From Okeania sp. SIO1I7 (GTDB lineage: Bacteria; Cyanobacteriota; Cyanobacteriia; Cyanobacteriales; Microcoleaceae), in NCBI GenBank assembly GCA_010672585.1, contig JAAHGF010000026.1, positions 1-64,000 on the forward strand: a DNA stretch of 64,000 bases, given 5' to 3'. A model generated the notes under the pieces. That model was not told where the DNA came from, ran no database searches, and was given only the letters and a program-made list of their open reading frames with translations. Positions within the stretch are counted from its first letter, which is position 1; each line of letters opens with the position of its first letter. Shown in pieces: positions 27,362 to 35,719 of this stretch. The position numbers and the translations under genes are program-made.

Positions 27362-28581
27362 GGTTTTGTTTCCTTGAATTATAGTCCGAACAGCAATAAT
27401 TTATAACAACAATTACTACTGTTTTTTATACATTAGCTAATAGCTGCTTATATAAAAATATATTATACACATTAGCCATAAAAACAGTATGATTGATTAC
27501 TTTTTTTTAATTGATTGAATTGAAGAGTATTTTGAAAAATATCAAGATAATTTTGTTCAATAAATTTTACAAGTAATAATGCTTGAGCATTTCTAATCAA
27601 AATAGCTATAAAGAGATGATTATCTACTAAATATACAGATTTAACTGCGGATATAGCAGATATTAAGTAGTAATAATCATCTATTTTTAACAGATAAAAT
27701 TGGTTGACAATCTATCAGAAAGTTGCACCATTTTTGGTCAAACTTTCTTTCATAAAGTCAACAACTATGGCAGTATGAAATTGGAGACTGCCATAGCATA
27801 AATTCTAATTTTGTGTCGGCTAATTTACTAATTTGAGTAGATGGCAGTACTGGAAATGCGATCGCTCATCTCAGTACTCAGCTCTATTCTGTATTCCTGA
27901 AATGGGTAGAAGGTTCTAATTGTGATATCATATTCCTAATCAAAATACATAGCTTTGGCCACTAATTACAGTGGTCATTTTTTTTGCTTCTGGACTAGAG
28001 TAAGTTTAAATACTTTTTTCAGATGTCCAGATTTATAGTTATGGCCTTTTACCTCTTGTTTCAGAGGATATTACATACTTATTGCAACTAATATTCAATA
28101 AATTTCTGGATTTGTCAAGAGTTTTTTGATATTTTTTATCATTAATTTTTTTTTGCCTTAACAGAGTTAAATCTTAAGAATGCCTAAAATTAATAAAATA
28201 AAACTCTTCGATTTTGCTGCTACAAATGGTTGATACAAAACTAATCTGAAATTAACCACCTAAAAGTATTGACAAAACTTGTCATTAAATTCATAATACT
28301 AATTACATTGCTTATGGTGTTCTTCTCTCTGGTAGGACAACGGAGTCCCTCAGTCATACTGAAAATGTTTACAGTTTGGCTGGAAAGCAATTAGGGACTC
28401 TTTTTATTTGCCACTATCCACAACTACGGAAATCAAAAGTCAAAAGTCAAAAGTTAAAAGTTAGATTTTATCGGTTCAAAGCTTGATGTTACAATGCTCC
28501 GCTACGCTCTCTCTGAGAAATTTAAGAGATAAAATTATACTTATCTCCTAAACCTTCCGGGACAATTGTAGCGATCGCCTT
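27362..28581. other. 1.2-kb spacer upstream of isiA
   Basis: Should hold the isiA promoter near 27362-27500; no clear Fur box was found. At 27938-27970 is a short near-copy of an isiA segment (ATACATAGCTTTGGCC vs the coding region at 26878), followed by a hairpin CCACTAATTACAGTGG and a T-run that may be a terminator (27958-27985). No protein-coding frame seen. Confidence 0.5.
28343..28405 (+). ncRNA. Possible structured RNA or terminator
   Basis: GAGTCCCT at 28343 and AGGGACTC at 28393 are exact inverted repeats closed by a 42-base loop that has further CAG/CTG pairing, followed directly by TTTTT. The arrangement resembles a small RNA ending in its own terminator. Promoter not identified. 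Confidence 0.4.
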
Positions 28582-30015
28582 TTAACTACAATTGGCCTTT
28601 TTGAGCATTGGCCATAATCTTCTAAGGGCCAAAAAAATAACTTTAAAGGCAATTAAGGTTTTGAATCCTTGAGCTTTTTGAGATGTTCCAGCACTTGGTA
28701 AATCTACATTAACTCCAGACTGAGCAGCCAAAATCAGAGCATCTTTGCTTTGAACTGTGGCTAATTTAACAGCCTTAATTTGTAAAAGTGCCGGACTGTT
28801 AGGAGTTTCAGCCATTGAGCCTTCAATTTTAGCGATCGCTTCAATCTGCTTGTCAAAGTATTTAGTAATGGCCTGAATCTTCCCCAAATTTCCATCACTA
28901 GAATATTTAGCCAGCAACTCATCATACTTAGCTCCCAACTCCTTGCCAACTGGAGTAGTTGGTCGAAACTTTGGGTTAACTATTCGTTGTCTGCACCACA
29001 ATAACAACTGACTCCTAGCTTCAGAACTGCCAGAATTTCTAAAATACTGAACATCTCCAGACTGGTACTGGTCTTTACCCATTCCTAGCCGCCTTTTAAA
29101 AGCGGCTCGGCTAGAAAATCTAGTAAGGGGATAAACTTGAATTAAGATAATAGCTCGGAGTCTATAGTTAAAGTTGAACTGGTTAAATACTAAATTATAG
29201 TTTTTGAAAACTTCACTATTAACTAACTTAATTAACCTTTGACGGTAATTAAACTCCAGTTCATTCACTCGGCAAAGTAACCAACTAAAATCCCTCGTAA
29301 ACTGTGAGATTGTTACCCCATACTTTAGTAAACAGCTTGCAGCATACTTGTTTTGCCAATAGTTATTTCTTCTAAGTAATGTTCTAGGATAATCAGCTAA
29401 CCAAGCAAACAAAGGCTGCAAACCATCTCGCTCCGATGGTATTTGCTGTTTAATTGCTGCTTCAGGAAACTCCTCAGCCAGTTGTTGCCTAGTTCTGTTA
29501 ATCAGTGGTGACTGAACTCTAATCAAAGAATTCATTTGATAATACAAACTTCTAATCTCAGCAATCAGGTCGGGCGGGAAGTCTAAAAAATATTCTGGCT
29601 GCTCCCAATGTTTCCAAGCGTAAGCAGCTAAAGCCAGTGGGTCAGCTTGGTCATTCTTGTTAGGCAAACGCTCAGACCGTCGGGTAAAAACGCTTTCCTG
29701 ATGACCTACCCATCTAACTTCAACTCCTACATACTCAGCAACAATCGCCCAAACTTTAGCATAATGAATTCCCGTAGGTTCCAACACCAAACAATCAGCT
29801 TTAACTTTTGCCTTAGCTAGTTCGCGATCGCCAAGCAAATAAGCTTCAAAATCAGCTAAACTTGATTTATTGGCATGAAAAGTCAAGGGGTCTGGTTTAG
29901 ATTTTGAAAATTTACGCTTTTCATTACTAAATATTTGCTTAAGTTTTCCTGGTTGTTTCACTAATTCCCAACAAACCAAACTGCTCTTGCAAACATCCCC
30001 ACCAATTATTCTCAT
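28582..30015 (-). CDS. IS110/Piv-like DEDD recombinase
   Basis: Protein of 477 aa. The N-terminal RuvC-like domain has the DEDD residues: first D in IIGGDVCKSS (about 7), E in LVLEPTGIHYAK (about 88), and D residues in NKNDQADPLALAAYA (about 121-125). The C-terminal half has the transposase-20 region (VYPLTRFSSRAAFKRRLGMG ... YFRNSGSSEARSQLLLWC) with candidate catalytic serines. Longer than most IS110 transposases. These enzymes are guided by a bridge RNA from non-coding element sequence, and some (Piv) act as invertases. Its leader 30016-30257 holds a 17-bp inverted repeat. It is the last gene of a same-strand block, so it may belong to the island. Confidence 0.82.
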   Translation of the reverse strand: MRIIGGDVCKSSLVCWELVKQPGKLKQIFSNEKRKFSKSKPDPLTFHANKSSLADFEAYLLGDRELAKAKVKADCLVLEPTGIHYAKVWAIVAEYVGVEVRWVGHQESVFTRRSERLPNKNDQADPLALAAYAWKHWEQPEYFLDFPPDLIAEIRSLYYQMNSLIRVQSPLINRTRQQLAEEFPEAAIKQQIPSERDGLQPLFAWLADYPRTLLRRNNYWQNKYAASCLLKYGVTISQFTRDFSWLLCRVNELEFNYRQRLIKLVNSEVFKNYNLVFNQFNFNYRLRAIILIQVYPLTRFSSRAAFKRRLGMGKDQYQSGDVQYFRNSGSSEARSQLLLWCRQRIVNPKFRPTTPVGKELGAKYDELLAKYSSDGNLGKIQAITKYFDKQIEAIAKIEGSMAETPNSPALLQIKAVKLATVQSKDALILAAQSGVNVDLPSAGTSQKAQGFKTLIAFKVIFLALRRLWPMLKKANCS

Positions 30016-30130
30016 ATTAAATTTTCAAGGTTCTGCTTTTCTTGGGTTTTAGCTGTTTCAAACTGGCGTCAATAGCTCAGGAATCACCCGAAAATGATTA
30101 ATCCAATTCACTCTTAAAGCTTCTACCAGT

Positions 30131-30219
30131 TTAAGTCAAAGCTAAACTAAACCCATGAAGAACAAAAACCAATCGCTGGCCACTTCTCTCTTAAAGTTTG
30201 TGGTTTAGCTTTGACTTAA
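30131..30219. ncRNA. Long hairpin in recombinase leader, possible bridge RNA
   Basis: TTAAGTCAAAGCTAAAC (30131-30147) and GTTTAGCTTTGACTTAA (30203-30219) are perfect 17-base inverted repeats with a 55-base loop. They lie 116-204 bases upstream of the recombinase ATG, where IS110-group elements encode their bridge RNA. A nearby second CTAAACC offers an alternative pairing register. RNA function is inference from position and structure. Confidence 0.45.
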
Positions 30220-30257
30220 TCAACTGCGGTTTAATCCACAGCAGGCGACTTAGGGAG

Positions 30258-30671
30258 CTACCCTTTACCGCAACTTCCAGGCGTGGAAGTTTCTGTGGAA
30301 TAGTAATTAAAATCTTTAATTACTTTATCTATTTTTTTCAATCTATCGTTTGTAGAAAGCAAAAAAGCTAAATCTTCTTGCTTAATACGAATTTCTGTCT
30401 TAAGTTTTTCTATGTCATTGCACAGTTGTCGATAGCACGCTTTATCGTGGTCCAACTGCTGCAAAGAATATTCCATCCCCATTGAATGCCGACATTTATC
30501 GGCAATATCAGGCCGTCCATTAGAGATATTATCTACTAACATAGCCCGAACTTTTTCTAATACCTCAGCGTGATTATCGCCATCCTCAAAATCAAATTCA
30601 ACTTCTGATATAAGAACATCTCCATCGTTTAATTCATGCTCAAGTTTGAGAGTTTGTCTTAAAATTTCCAT
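30258..30671 (-). CDS. Hypothetical protein with coiled coil
   Basis: Protein of 137 aa, not recognised. The first 50 residues are acidic (VEFDFEDGDNHAEVLEKVRA); residues about 75-120 (CNDIEKLKTEIRIKQEDLAF ... DRLKKIDKVIKDF) form a probable coiled coil. It overlaps the upstream gene by 32 bases and shares its strand with four other unknown genes and the recombinase, so co-transcription is likely. No enzyme motif. Confidence 0.6.
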   Translation of the reverse strand: MEILRQTLKLEHELNDGDVLISEVEFDFEDGDNHAEVLEKVRAMLVDNISNGRPDIADKCRHSMGMEYSLQQLDHDKACYRQLCNDIEKLKTEIRIKQEDLAFLLSTNDRLKKIDKVIKDFNYYSTETSTPGSCGKG

Positions 30672-30921
30672 AAGCTTTAAATGCTCCGTGAGTTAGTAAA
30701 AACGTAATTTCATTTCGATAATTTGGCAGCAAACCAAAAAGAACATTCCGCAGTTTTTTAATTAAATTTTTAACCATTTCACTACCTGGATAAACAGTCA
30801 ACCAAGCTAACAAAGCTTGGCAAATGACAAGCACATCCAAAGCAGAAACTTGCACGGAAATACTCGGCGCTTTGGCTAATTTTTGCAACACAAACTGACG
30901 CAAAATTCTAGAGTTTTGCAT
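30640..30921 (-). CDS. Hypothetical small protein
   Basis: 93 aa from the ATG at 30921; an ATG at 30948 would add nine residues. Helical, with SALDVLVICQALLAWLTVYP and KNLIKKLRNVLFGLLPNYRN; cationic towards the C-terminus. No recognisable family. Part of the island's minus-strand block, overlapping its downstream neighbour by 32 bases. Confidence 0.55.
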   Translation of the reverse strand: MQNSRILRQFVLQKLAKAPSISVQVSALDVLVICQALLAWLTVYPGSEMVKNLIKKLRNVLFGLLPNYRNEITFLLTHGAFKAYGNFKTNSQT

Positions 30922-30972
30922 AATGAACCTCTGGTAATAATTGGTCAAAAACGTTTAACTGTTTGGGGAGAA

Positions 30973-31536
30973 CTACCCAGGAGGCGAACGCTCCCTGCAA
31001 ATACTCACAAAATTGTCGCGATCGCAATACTTGCCAAAGGCCAATTTGCTGACTATCGGTATAGGACTAACTACCAACACCCTTCGTTCTGGAGTGATGG
31101 GGGAGGAAGGCAGTTTATACATCTGGCCATATACGGGTCTAGGTCTTCGGTTTTGGAGACCCCCTACCCCCAAGTCAACCACTAATTCTTCATGTAGTAC
31201 TGTTCCAGCACTTTGAACCAATGTTGAAATATTTCCATCACTAGCCAAGTCTAAAGTGCTAGAACTTTCTGCTAACTTGGCCAAAACCGCAGCAACATTA
31301 ACCGTCGCCCGTGGTTTTGGTTGTGGTTTTGGTTGTGGTTTTGGTTCTGGCTGTGGCCTTTCTACTTGCGCGATCGCCTGAATTATAGGCAATCTCTCAT
31401 AGGTATATTCAGAGTAAGCTTTCTCCCAAGTGGCCTTAAGTCGGAGGTCGCCGTATTGGTCTCTTATCTCCAGGTGAGATATCCCCAGTTGGGTGAAAAA
31501 CTTCCGGTATTGATTGACTGTCTGCGGTTGTGTCAT
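30973..31536 (-). CDS. Hypothetical protein with Pro-Lys repeat linker
   Basis: 187 aa from the ATG at 31536. The N-terminal 50 residues look folded (TVNQYRKFFTQLGISHLEIR). Then comes a Pro-rich linker of PEPKPQPKPQPKP type. The rest contains HEELVVDLGVGGLQNRRPRP. It overlaps the end of the upstream 301-aa gene by about 100 bases in another frame, an unusually long overlap that makes one of the two ends uncertain. Function unknown. Confidence 0.5.
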   Translation of the reverse strand: MTQPQTVNQYRKFFTQLGISHLEIRDQYGDLRLKATWEKAYSEYTYERLPIIQAIAQVERPQPEPKPQPKPQPKPRATVNVAAVLAKLAESSSTLDLASDGNISTLVQSAGTVLHEELVVDLGVGGLQNRRPRPVYGQMYKLPSSPITPERRVLVVSPIPIVSKLAFGKYCDRDNFVSICRERSPPG

Positions 31537-32341
31537 AATTAACCTCATTAGCATTTTTTTCTTGGACCAAGGCTTCTAAGTCTTCTTCCCAAGCGTTAGT
31601 CTCTGGTGCTTTTGACATAGAAACTTTTGAATTGTTTATAGACTCTGGCTCAGGTGCTGCTTCGGCATCTGAGCCAGAGCTATTTTCATATACAAACTCA
31701 TCAATTAAAGCCTCAAGTAAATCTTCAGCCTTAGAACCATATAGTTCAGCTTTTCGTTTAAGTTTGTCCCACTTCTTCTTGCTAATTTTCACTTTTACTT
31801 TTTCCTCTTCCTTTGTTGGATTAACTAAAAAATTAATTAACCCAGCAGTAATTTTTTTTCCAGTGGTTTTGCTATATTCAAGAACCCACTTCCAAGATTG
31901 GACAATATCAGGTTGCCCGAAACTATCTTTCAAGAAAGTCTTGGATAAAGCTATACATTGACTGACGTTAGTAGGTATTTGATGAAATTCATTGCAGAGT
32001 AATTCCCAACCAATTTGAGCTGCATAAATAGTCTCTAAAGCTCGGTAATTTGACTTAGGATAAAACTTCTCGCAATATTCTTTGAAAGAGTAAACTTTTT
32101 TCTCTTCATACAATCTTTTAAACCTAATAGTGTTAAGTATCATGCCTTCGTAAATATAAGCATGAACTTGTTGAAACAATACTTCTTCAACATCTTCAAA
32201 TGTTGCTTTAAGGTGGTTTCCAGTTTCACAAATATAGTCATGCCAAGCATTGATAAAAGTTTGTGACCAGCTAGCCATTTCAAGCTCTTCACTGGGAAAT
32301 TCAAATCCCATTGGTTCAAGTAGTAATTGACGTGGCTTCAT
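31436..32341 (-). CDS. Unknown mobile-element protein with RHH-like segment
   Basis: Protein of 301 aa. The first 170 residues are helical and unrecognised (MKPRQLLLEPMGFEF start). Residues about 183-225 read KVKVKISKKKWDKLKRKAEL and GSKAEDLLEALIDEFVYE, which fits a strand-helix-helix ribbon-helix-helix layout. An acidic, disordered tail follows. RHH proteins commonly regulate plasmid or phage genes, so a replication or copy-control role is conceivable but unproven. First gene of the leftward block; a 270-base divergent region separates it from the rightward RHH gene. Confidence 0.6.
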   Translation of the reverse strand: MKPRQLLLEPMGFEFPSEELEMASWSQTFINAWHDYICETGNHLKATFEDVEEVLFQQVHAYIYEGMILNTIRFKRLYEEKKVYSFKEYCEKFYPKSNYRALETIYAAQIGWELLCNEFHQIPTNVSQCIALSKTFLKDSFGQPDIVQSWKWVLEYSKTTGKKITAGLINFLVNPTKEEEKVKVKISKKKWDKLKRKAELYGSKAEDLLEALIDEFVYENSSGSDAEAAPEPESINNSKVSMSKAPETNAWEEDLEALVQEKNANEVNYDTTADSQSIPEVFHPTGDISPGDKRPIRRPPT

Positions 32342-32611
32342 AGGGTAAGAAAAAGTCAGGTTATTAAGTAAGGGGTGAGATTAGGAGATAAAACCCCTCA
32401 CCCCGGTAGATACCATTAATCATCTATTGAGAAATAGACGTCTATGTCAGTTAGTAGATAGGAATTAACTGTTTGGACAGCTCCGATAGGCATCACCTCC
32501 GAAACATCTTTGGCGTACAACTTGACTACTATTATTAATTACGTATAAGATTATGTCAAGAGGTTTAAGTAAAATAATTCTGTACGTAAAACATGGGTGA
32601 TGTAAAAATAG
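32342..32611. promoter_or_regulatory. Divergent control region of the island
   Basis: 270 bases between two divergent blocks, both starting with a DNA-binding-type protein. It contains ATTACGTATAAGATT and TGTACGTAAAAC, related TACGTA-centred motifs at 32538 and 32581, plausible operator half-sites for the adjacent RHH protein. Promoters themselves were not resolved. Confidence 0.45.
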
Positions 32612-32812
32612 ATGGCCGGAAAACCAAAATACGGAATCAGGAAAGACAAATTAAATCTATCAGTGACTCCCAAGACAAAGGAGAGAATGAAGGAGATAGC
32701 GGACGCATTAAATACGAGCCAGAGCGAGCTATTGGAGAAGTGGGTTCAGGCGTGGGACGAGCTGCAATCCATAGGATTATTGGGGGAATCCTTGGCCTGT
32801 TCCGGGAAGTAA
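32612..32812 (+). CDS. Ribbon-helix-helix protein (copy 1)
   Basis: 66 aa. DKLNLSVTPKTKERMKEIAD and ALNTSQSELLEKW show the RHH pattern: a basic strand, then two helices joined by a TSQSE turn. Such dimers bind operators in plasmids, phages and toxin-antitoxin pairs. The stop overlaps the ATG of the next gene (TAATG at 32810-32814). A second copy with the same arrangement is at 39398. Autoregulation of the divergent region is likely but inferred. Confidence 0.7.
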   Translation: MAGKPKYGIRKDKLNLSVTPKTKERMKEIADALNTSQSELLEKWVQAWDELQSIGLLGESLACSGK

Positions 32813-32991
32813 TGCGGGAAGCTTCGGACTATATGGACGAACATGGCGAAAGGCTGGAAAAAAGGTTAGTAGACCACAAACAGAAAAAGGCTAGCTTTTT
32901 AGAAAAGTCAGCAGCTCTAGAAACAGAAATCGCACGTCTGTTGGAACAGGTCGAAAAATTACCAGAAGACCCAAACGAAGAAGAAGAGTAA
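32812..32991 (+). CDS. Small coiled-coil acidic protein coupled to RHH (copy 1)
   Basis: 59 aa starting at the ATG that shares its A with the RHH stop (TAATG), so translation is coupled. The sequence is one long helix (MDEHGERLEKRLVDHKQKKA ... EIARLLEQVEKL) ending in EDPNEEEE. The same frame is also open upstream through the RHH gene to an ATG at 32593, but conservation between the two copies favours the RHH frame there. Partner or modulator of the RHH protein is the obvious guess. A hairpin follows at 33001. Confidence 0.6.
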   Translation: MREASDYMDEHGERLEKRLVDHKQKKASFLEKSAALETEIARLLEQVEKLPEDPNEEEE

Positions 32992-33000
32992 ACCCAGGGA

Positions 33001-33030
33001 GCCGATCGCAGCAATGTGGTCGGTAATTTT
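33001..33030 (+). repeat. Duplicated hairpin after the RHH/coiled-coil pair (copy 1)
   Basis: GCCGATCGCAGCAATGTGGT, CGGTAATTTTT: stem GCCGA/TCGGT with a T-rich tail. The same hairpin follows copy 2 at 39781 with one loop change, exactly 6780 bases away. Could be a terminator, attenuator or element-specific site. Confidence 0.6.
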
Positions 33031-33036
33031 TATGCA

Positions 33037-33888
33037 ATGAAAATCCTACATCAACAATTTGCCAAAATAACCACAGGGGAATTTAAGGGGAAAATCTTCC
33101 AACTCAACCATTACCACCAACACCTACACGTTGCCTACTTCCCCGGTCCCCCCGAACAACTCATCAGTATTGAGAATCTAAAGCTAGTTCCCATGCCATT
33201 CCCCTATTGGAGGACCAAAGGAGAAGGCATGATGGTATGGACAGACCAACCTAACAGCAAAAGATGTGACACATTACCCATCCCGGAGCAAATCTCTCTA
33301 TCAGCAAGTAGGGTATTAAAGTTAAAAACTCACATCAAGCTACACAAAGAAAAACTTAAAAAAACTCGCAAAAACTTTGGGGGAGTAGAGGAAGTGGACG
33401 ACCAACTGTACCGCTTTTTAGAAAGAGAAAGAGTCATGGAATGCAAACTGAAAGGCCTACTAGGGAGTATTATTCCCATCACCCAACCTAACAAAAACAC
33501 CATCCTAAAATTAGAGCAAGAATTTATTACTAAAAACCGCCCTAAAATGCCGGGAGGAAATATTGCACCACCACGGGAGGAAATATTGCAAACAACCAAC
33601 ACACAAGAAAAACCAATATTTCCTCCCGCGACCAAATTAAAGAAAAAGCCTGGTAGACCTAGAGGCGCAAAAAACACAATTCCTGCAAGTGGCTGGATAG
33701 ACATCAGGAAAGCAAAGGATGGCTCAGATACTATTTATTATTGTCATCATACCTGTAAATGGTTGGTGGACAAGATAGAAATTTCTCCAGGAAAGTTGCC
33801 AGAGATTCAATCTTTAATTGAGCAGAATTATTCGATTAGTCAAATCAAAGAATATTTATTAGGGAGTAAAGTTAATGCGATACGCTAA
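33037..33888 (+). CDS. Unknown island protein with AT-hook-like motif
   Basis: 283 aa from the ATG at 33037; an upstream start at 33016 is possible but lies within the hairpin region. The N-terminal part is beta-rich (HQQFAKITTGEFKGKIFQLN), the middle helical and basic (SRVLKLKTHIKLHKEKLKKT), then KLKKKPGRPRGAKN (about 209-222), an AT-hook-like GRPRG motif. The C-terminal IYYCHHTCKWLVDKIEI has two Cys and two His. DNA binding is plausible. The stop overlaps the next gene by 14 bases. Confidence 0.6.
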   Translation: MKILHQQFAKITTGEFKGKIFQLNHYHQHLHVAYFPGPPEQLISIENLKLVPMPFPYWRTKGEGMMVWTDQPNSKRCDTLPIPEQISLSASRVLKLKTHIKLHKEKLKKTRKNFGGVEEVDDQLYRFLERERVMECKLKGLLGSIIPITQPNKNTILKLEQEFITKNRPKMPGGNIAPPREEILQTTNTQEKPIFPPATKLKKKPGRPRGAKNTIPASGWIDIRKAKDGSDTIYYCHHTCKWLVDKIEISPGKLPEIQSLIEQNYSISQIKEYLLGSKVNAIR

Positions 33889-34840
33889 ATCATTATTATT
33901 AGGTGGTCAATTAATAGATGCTGAGGAAGTAGACCCCAATAGTTATCAAGAATTAATTTGTGTATGTCCACACAACAGGAAAAAAGTTAAACTGGTCAGC
34001 TACCCTGGTTTACCCCAATTTGAAGGAGGTGAAGAGTCAAAGATTTTTACTTGGGTGCATTCTGAGAAAATTTCCATCCCTGAAAAAAGTGAATGTAATG
34101 AAAAGAATCTGTACTATAAATCTCAAAAATATATACTCGACGATGTGGCCAGAGTTTTGCGCTTAAACCTATTAAAACCTAACCTCCTAAAACTAATCAA
34201 ATCTTCTGCAATATTTAAGCAGCCAGTAACCTTTGAAAATTTGGGCAATACTTTGAACGATAGCTTGATAAAGTGGTTTGCTCAAAGGTTGGAGCTTTCT
34301 ACATCTGATGAAATGTTCCAGGATACAGCTAAAATTGAATGTCAAAACCTTTATGAGCACTGTATCAGGCCAGCTTTAATAGACAAAAGCCACTGGATAT
34401 CTAAGGAAAATACTGACAAATTCACCACACACAACCACCTATTTTATGGCTCAAAAATAGCAGGTGAAATGCTGGAGTGCGCTTTAGCTGATTTTGATGG
34501 TAAAGACCGCAGAATATTAATTTACCTGGGGACTAATGAGGCAGTCCAAGAATCAATGCAGGCAGCCGCTTTTATATTATCCAACTTAGCCAATAGTTTA
34601 CTAAAAGGGAAGGAAAAATCAGACTTTCAGCAATTGTGGGTTAGCGATAAATACCAAGGCATGGAAAAAATTCGGGAAGTAGCTAAAAAAAATTCAGGCC
34701 TTTGCACTCTGTACAACGATTACACAAAAAATATCCTTTACCAATTCACTATCAACCTCTCTTTGATATTTTGGTTTATCCCCTGGATAGAGGAACTAAA
34801 AAAAATCAACCAAGAATCAAATTTCACCAACATCTGCTAA
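33875..34840 (+). CDS. Unknown island protein
   Basis: Protein of 321 aa, not recognised. The first 70 residues (ELICVCPHNRKKVKLVSYPG, KIFTWVHSEKISIP) recall the N-terminus of proteins with CxC/H-type zinc sites. The rest is helical (GSKIAGEMLECALADFDGKD, LIYLGTNEAVQESMQAAAFI). It begins inside the preceding gene with a 14-base overlap, so the two are coupled. A strong bidirectional terminator follows at 34865. No catalytic signature could be named. Confidence 0.6.
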   Translation: MRYAKSLLLGGQLIDAEEVDPNSYQELICVCPHNRKKVKLVSYPGLPQFEGGEESKIFTWVHSEKISIPEKSECNEKNLYYKSQKYILDDVARVLRLNLLKPNLLKLIKSSAIFKQPVTFENLGNTLNDSLIKWFAQRLELSTSDEMFQDTAKIECQNLYEHCIRPALIDKSHWISKENTDKFTTHNHLFYGSKIAGEMLECALADFDGKDRRILIYLGTNEAVQESMQAAAFILSNLANSLLKGKEKSDFQQLWVSDKYQGMEKIREVAKKNSGLCTLYNDYTKNILYQFTINLSLIFWFIPWIEELKKINQESNFTNIC

Positions 34841-34864
34841 TATCAAAGCAGGGAGTATGAGCCA

Positions 34865-34907
34865 TTGAAAAAGTCCTCCACCCCCTGGCATTGGAGGACT
34901 TTTTCAA
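34865..34907. terminator. Bidirectional intrinsic terminator
   Basis: TTGAAAAAGTCCTCCA and TGGAGGACTTTTTCAA form a perfect 16-base stem with an 11-base loop. T-runs on either strand serve transcription from both sides. It closes the RHH-led block. Confidence 0.85.
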
Positions 34908-34925
34908 CATCAAATATTTTCATCC

Positions 34926-34947
34926 TGCTGTTTTACATAAAACAGCA
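34926..34947. promoter_or_regulatory. Hairpin/dyad upstream of the integrase
   Basis: TGCTGTTTT ACAT AAAACAGCA is a perfect 9-base dyad. Further on, ACCTGCT (35024) and AGCAGGT (35064) form a second dyad overlapping the integrase start. These could be recombinase arm sites or an operator. Confidence 0.45.
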
Positions 34948-35068
34948 AGATAGTTCCAAACTGCTGGAATTAATACTATTAGGTCTCCTTATAATATTTT
35001 CCGATGATACCTGTTACACTCACACCTGCTAAAAAAGTTATAATTAACGAAATCAGCAGGACGAGCAG

Positions 35069-35656
35069 GTGAAAAACAAAGGACATGGAAAAGCTGAAAT
35101 TTTAACCAATCAAGAATTTGAAAAAATCTACTCAGCTTTCAAATCTAAACATCACAAATTAATTTGGCAAATACTCAGATATACAGGTGAAAGAATCAGT
35201 GCAGTTTTGCAGTTAAAAGTTTCAGATGTTTATCTAGACGCCATCCAATCATTTCCCCATCGAGAAATAACTTACCGAGCATCAACCAGAAAAGCCACTC
35301 CAGACGGTAAACGAGCAACTAGGCAACTACCAATAAGTAGGGCGTTAGCTGCCGAACTACACAATTATTACCCACCATTATCAGGCTGGCTGTTTCCTAA
35401 CAAACCGAACGGCACGCACCACCTAACAAGGCAAAGCTATGATGAGGCATTTCGTTCGGCCTTGGTAGTTGCTGGATTGAATCGTCGTGGTTTTTCATTA
35501 CACAGTCCGCGACGGACGTTGATAACTAGGCTGTCTAAGGAAGGTTATCCTTTAGCAACTATTCAGCAAATAACCGGACATAAATCGATTCAAACATTGC
35601 AAGAATACATCGATGTCTCTCCAGCAGAAGTAGCTAAAGTGCTGGAAACTTTATAG
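35069..35656 (+). CDS. Tyrosine recombinase, catalytic domain only
   Basis: Protein of 195 aa starting at GTG. The conserved catalytic set is present: Arg in YTGERISAVLQLKVSDVYLD (about 41), Lys in the STRKATPDGKR beta-hairpin, HxxR in SLHSPRRTLITRLSKEGYPL (about 148), His in ITGHKSIQTLQEY (about 172) and the nucleophile Tyr in QEYIDVSP. The N-terminal core-binding/SAM-like domain of XerC or phage integrases is missing, so it is a minimal integrase. It likely inserts or resolves the island. Preceded by dyads that may be its sites. Confidence 0.88.
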   Translation: MKNKGHGKAEILTNQEFEKIYSAFKSKHHKLIWQILRYTGERISAVLQLKVSDVYLDAIQSFPHREITYRASTRKATPDGKRATRQLPISRALAAELHNYYPPLSGWLFPNKPNGTHHLTRQSYDEAFRSALVVAGLNRRGFSLHSPRRTLITRLSKEGYPLATIQQITGHKSIQTLQEYIDVSPAEVAKVLETL

Positions 35657-35719
35657 GCAGCAGAGATTTCTCGAGAAAAAAACTACTCTTGATTAATTGA
35701 AAGCTACTCTTATTTTTTT

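Noticed and set aside
31636-31682. Palindrome GGCTCAG...CTGAGCC in the 301-aa gene as a regulatory site
   Set aside because: It lies within coding sequence for an acidic low-complexity stretch, so likely a by-product of codon composition.
32593-32991. Single 132-aa gene through the RHH region
   Set aside because: The upstream part is not conserved between the two copies, whereas the RHH frame is. The TAATG-coupled two-gene reading explains copy 1 better.
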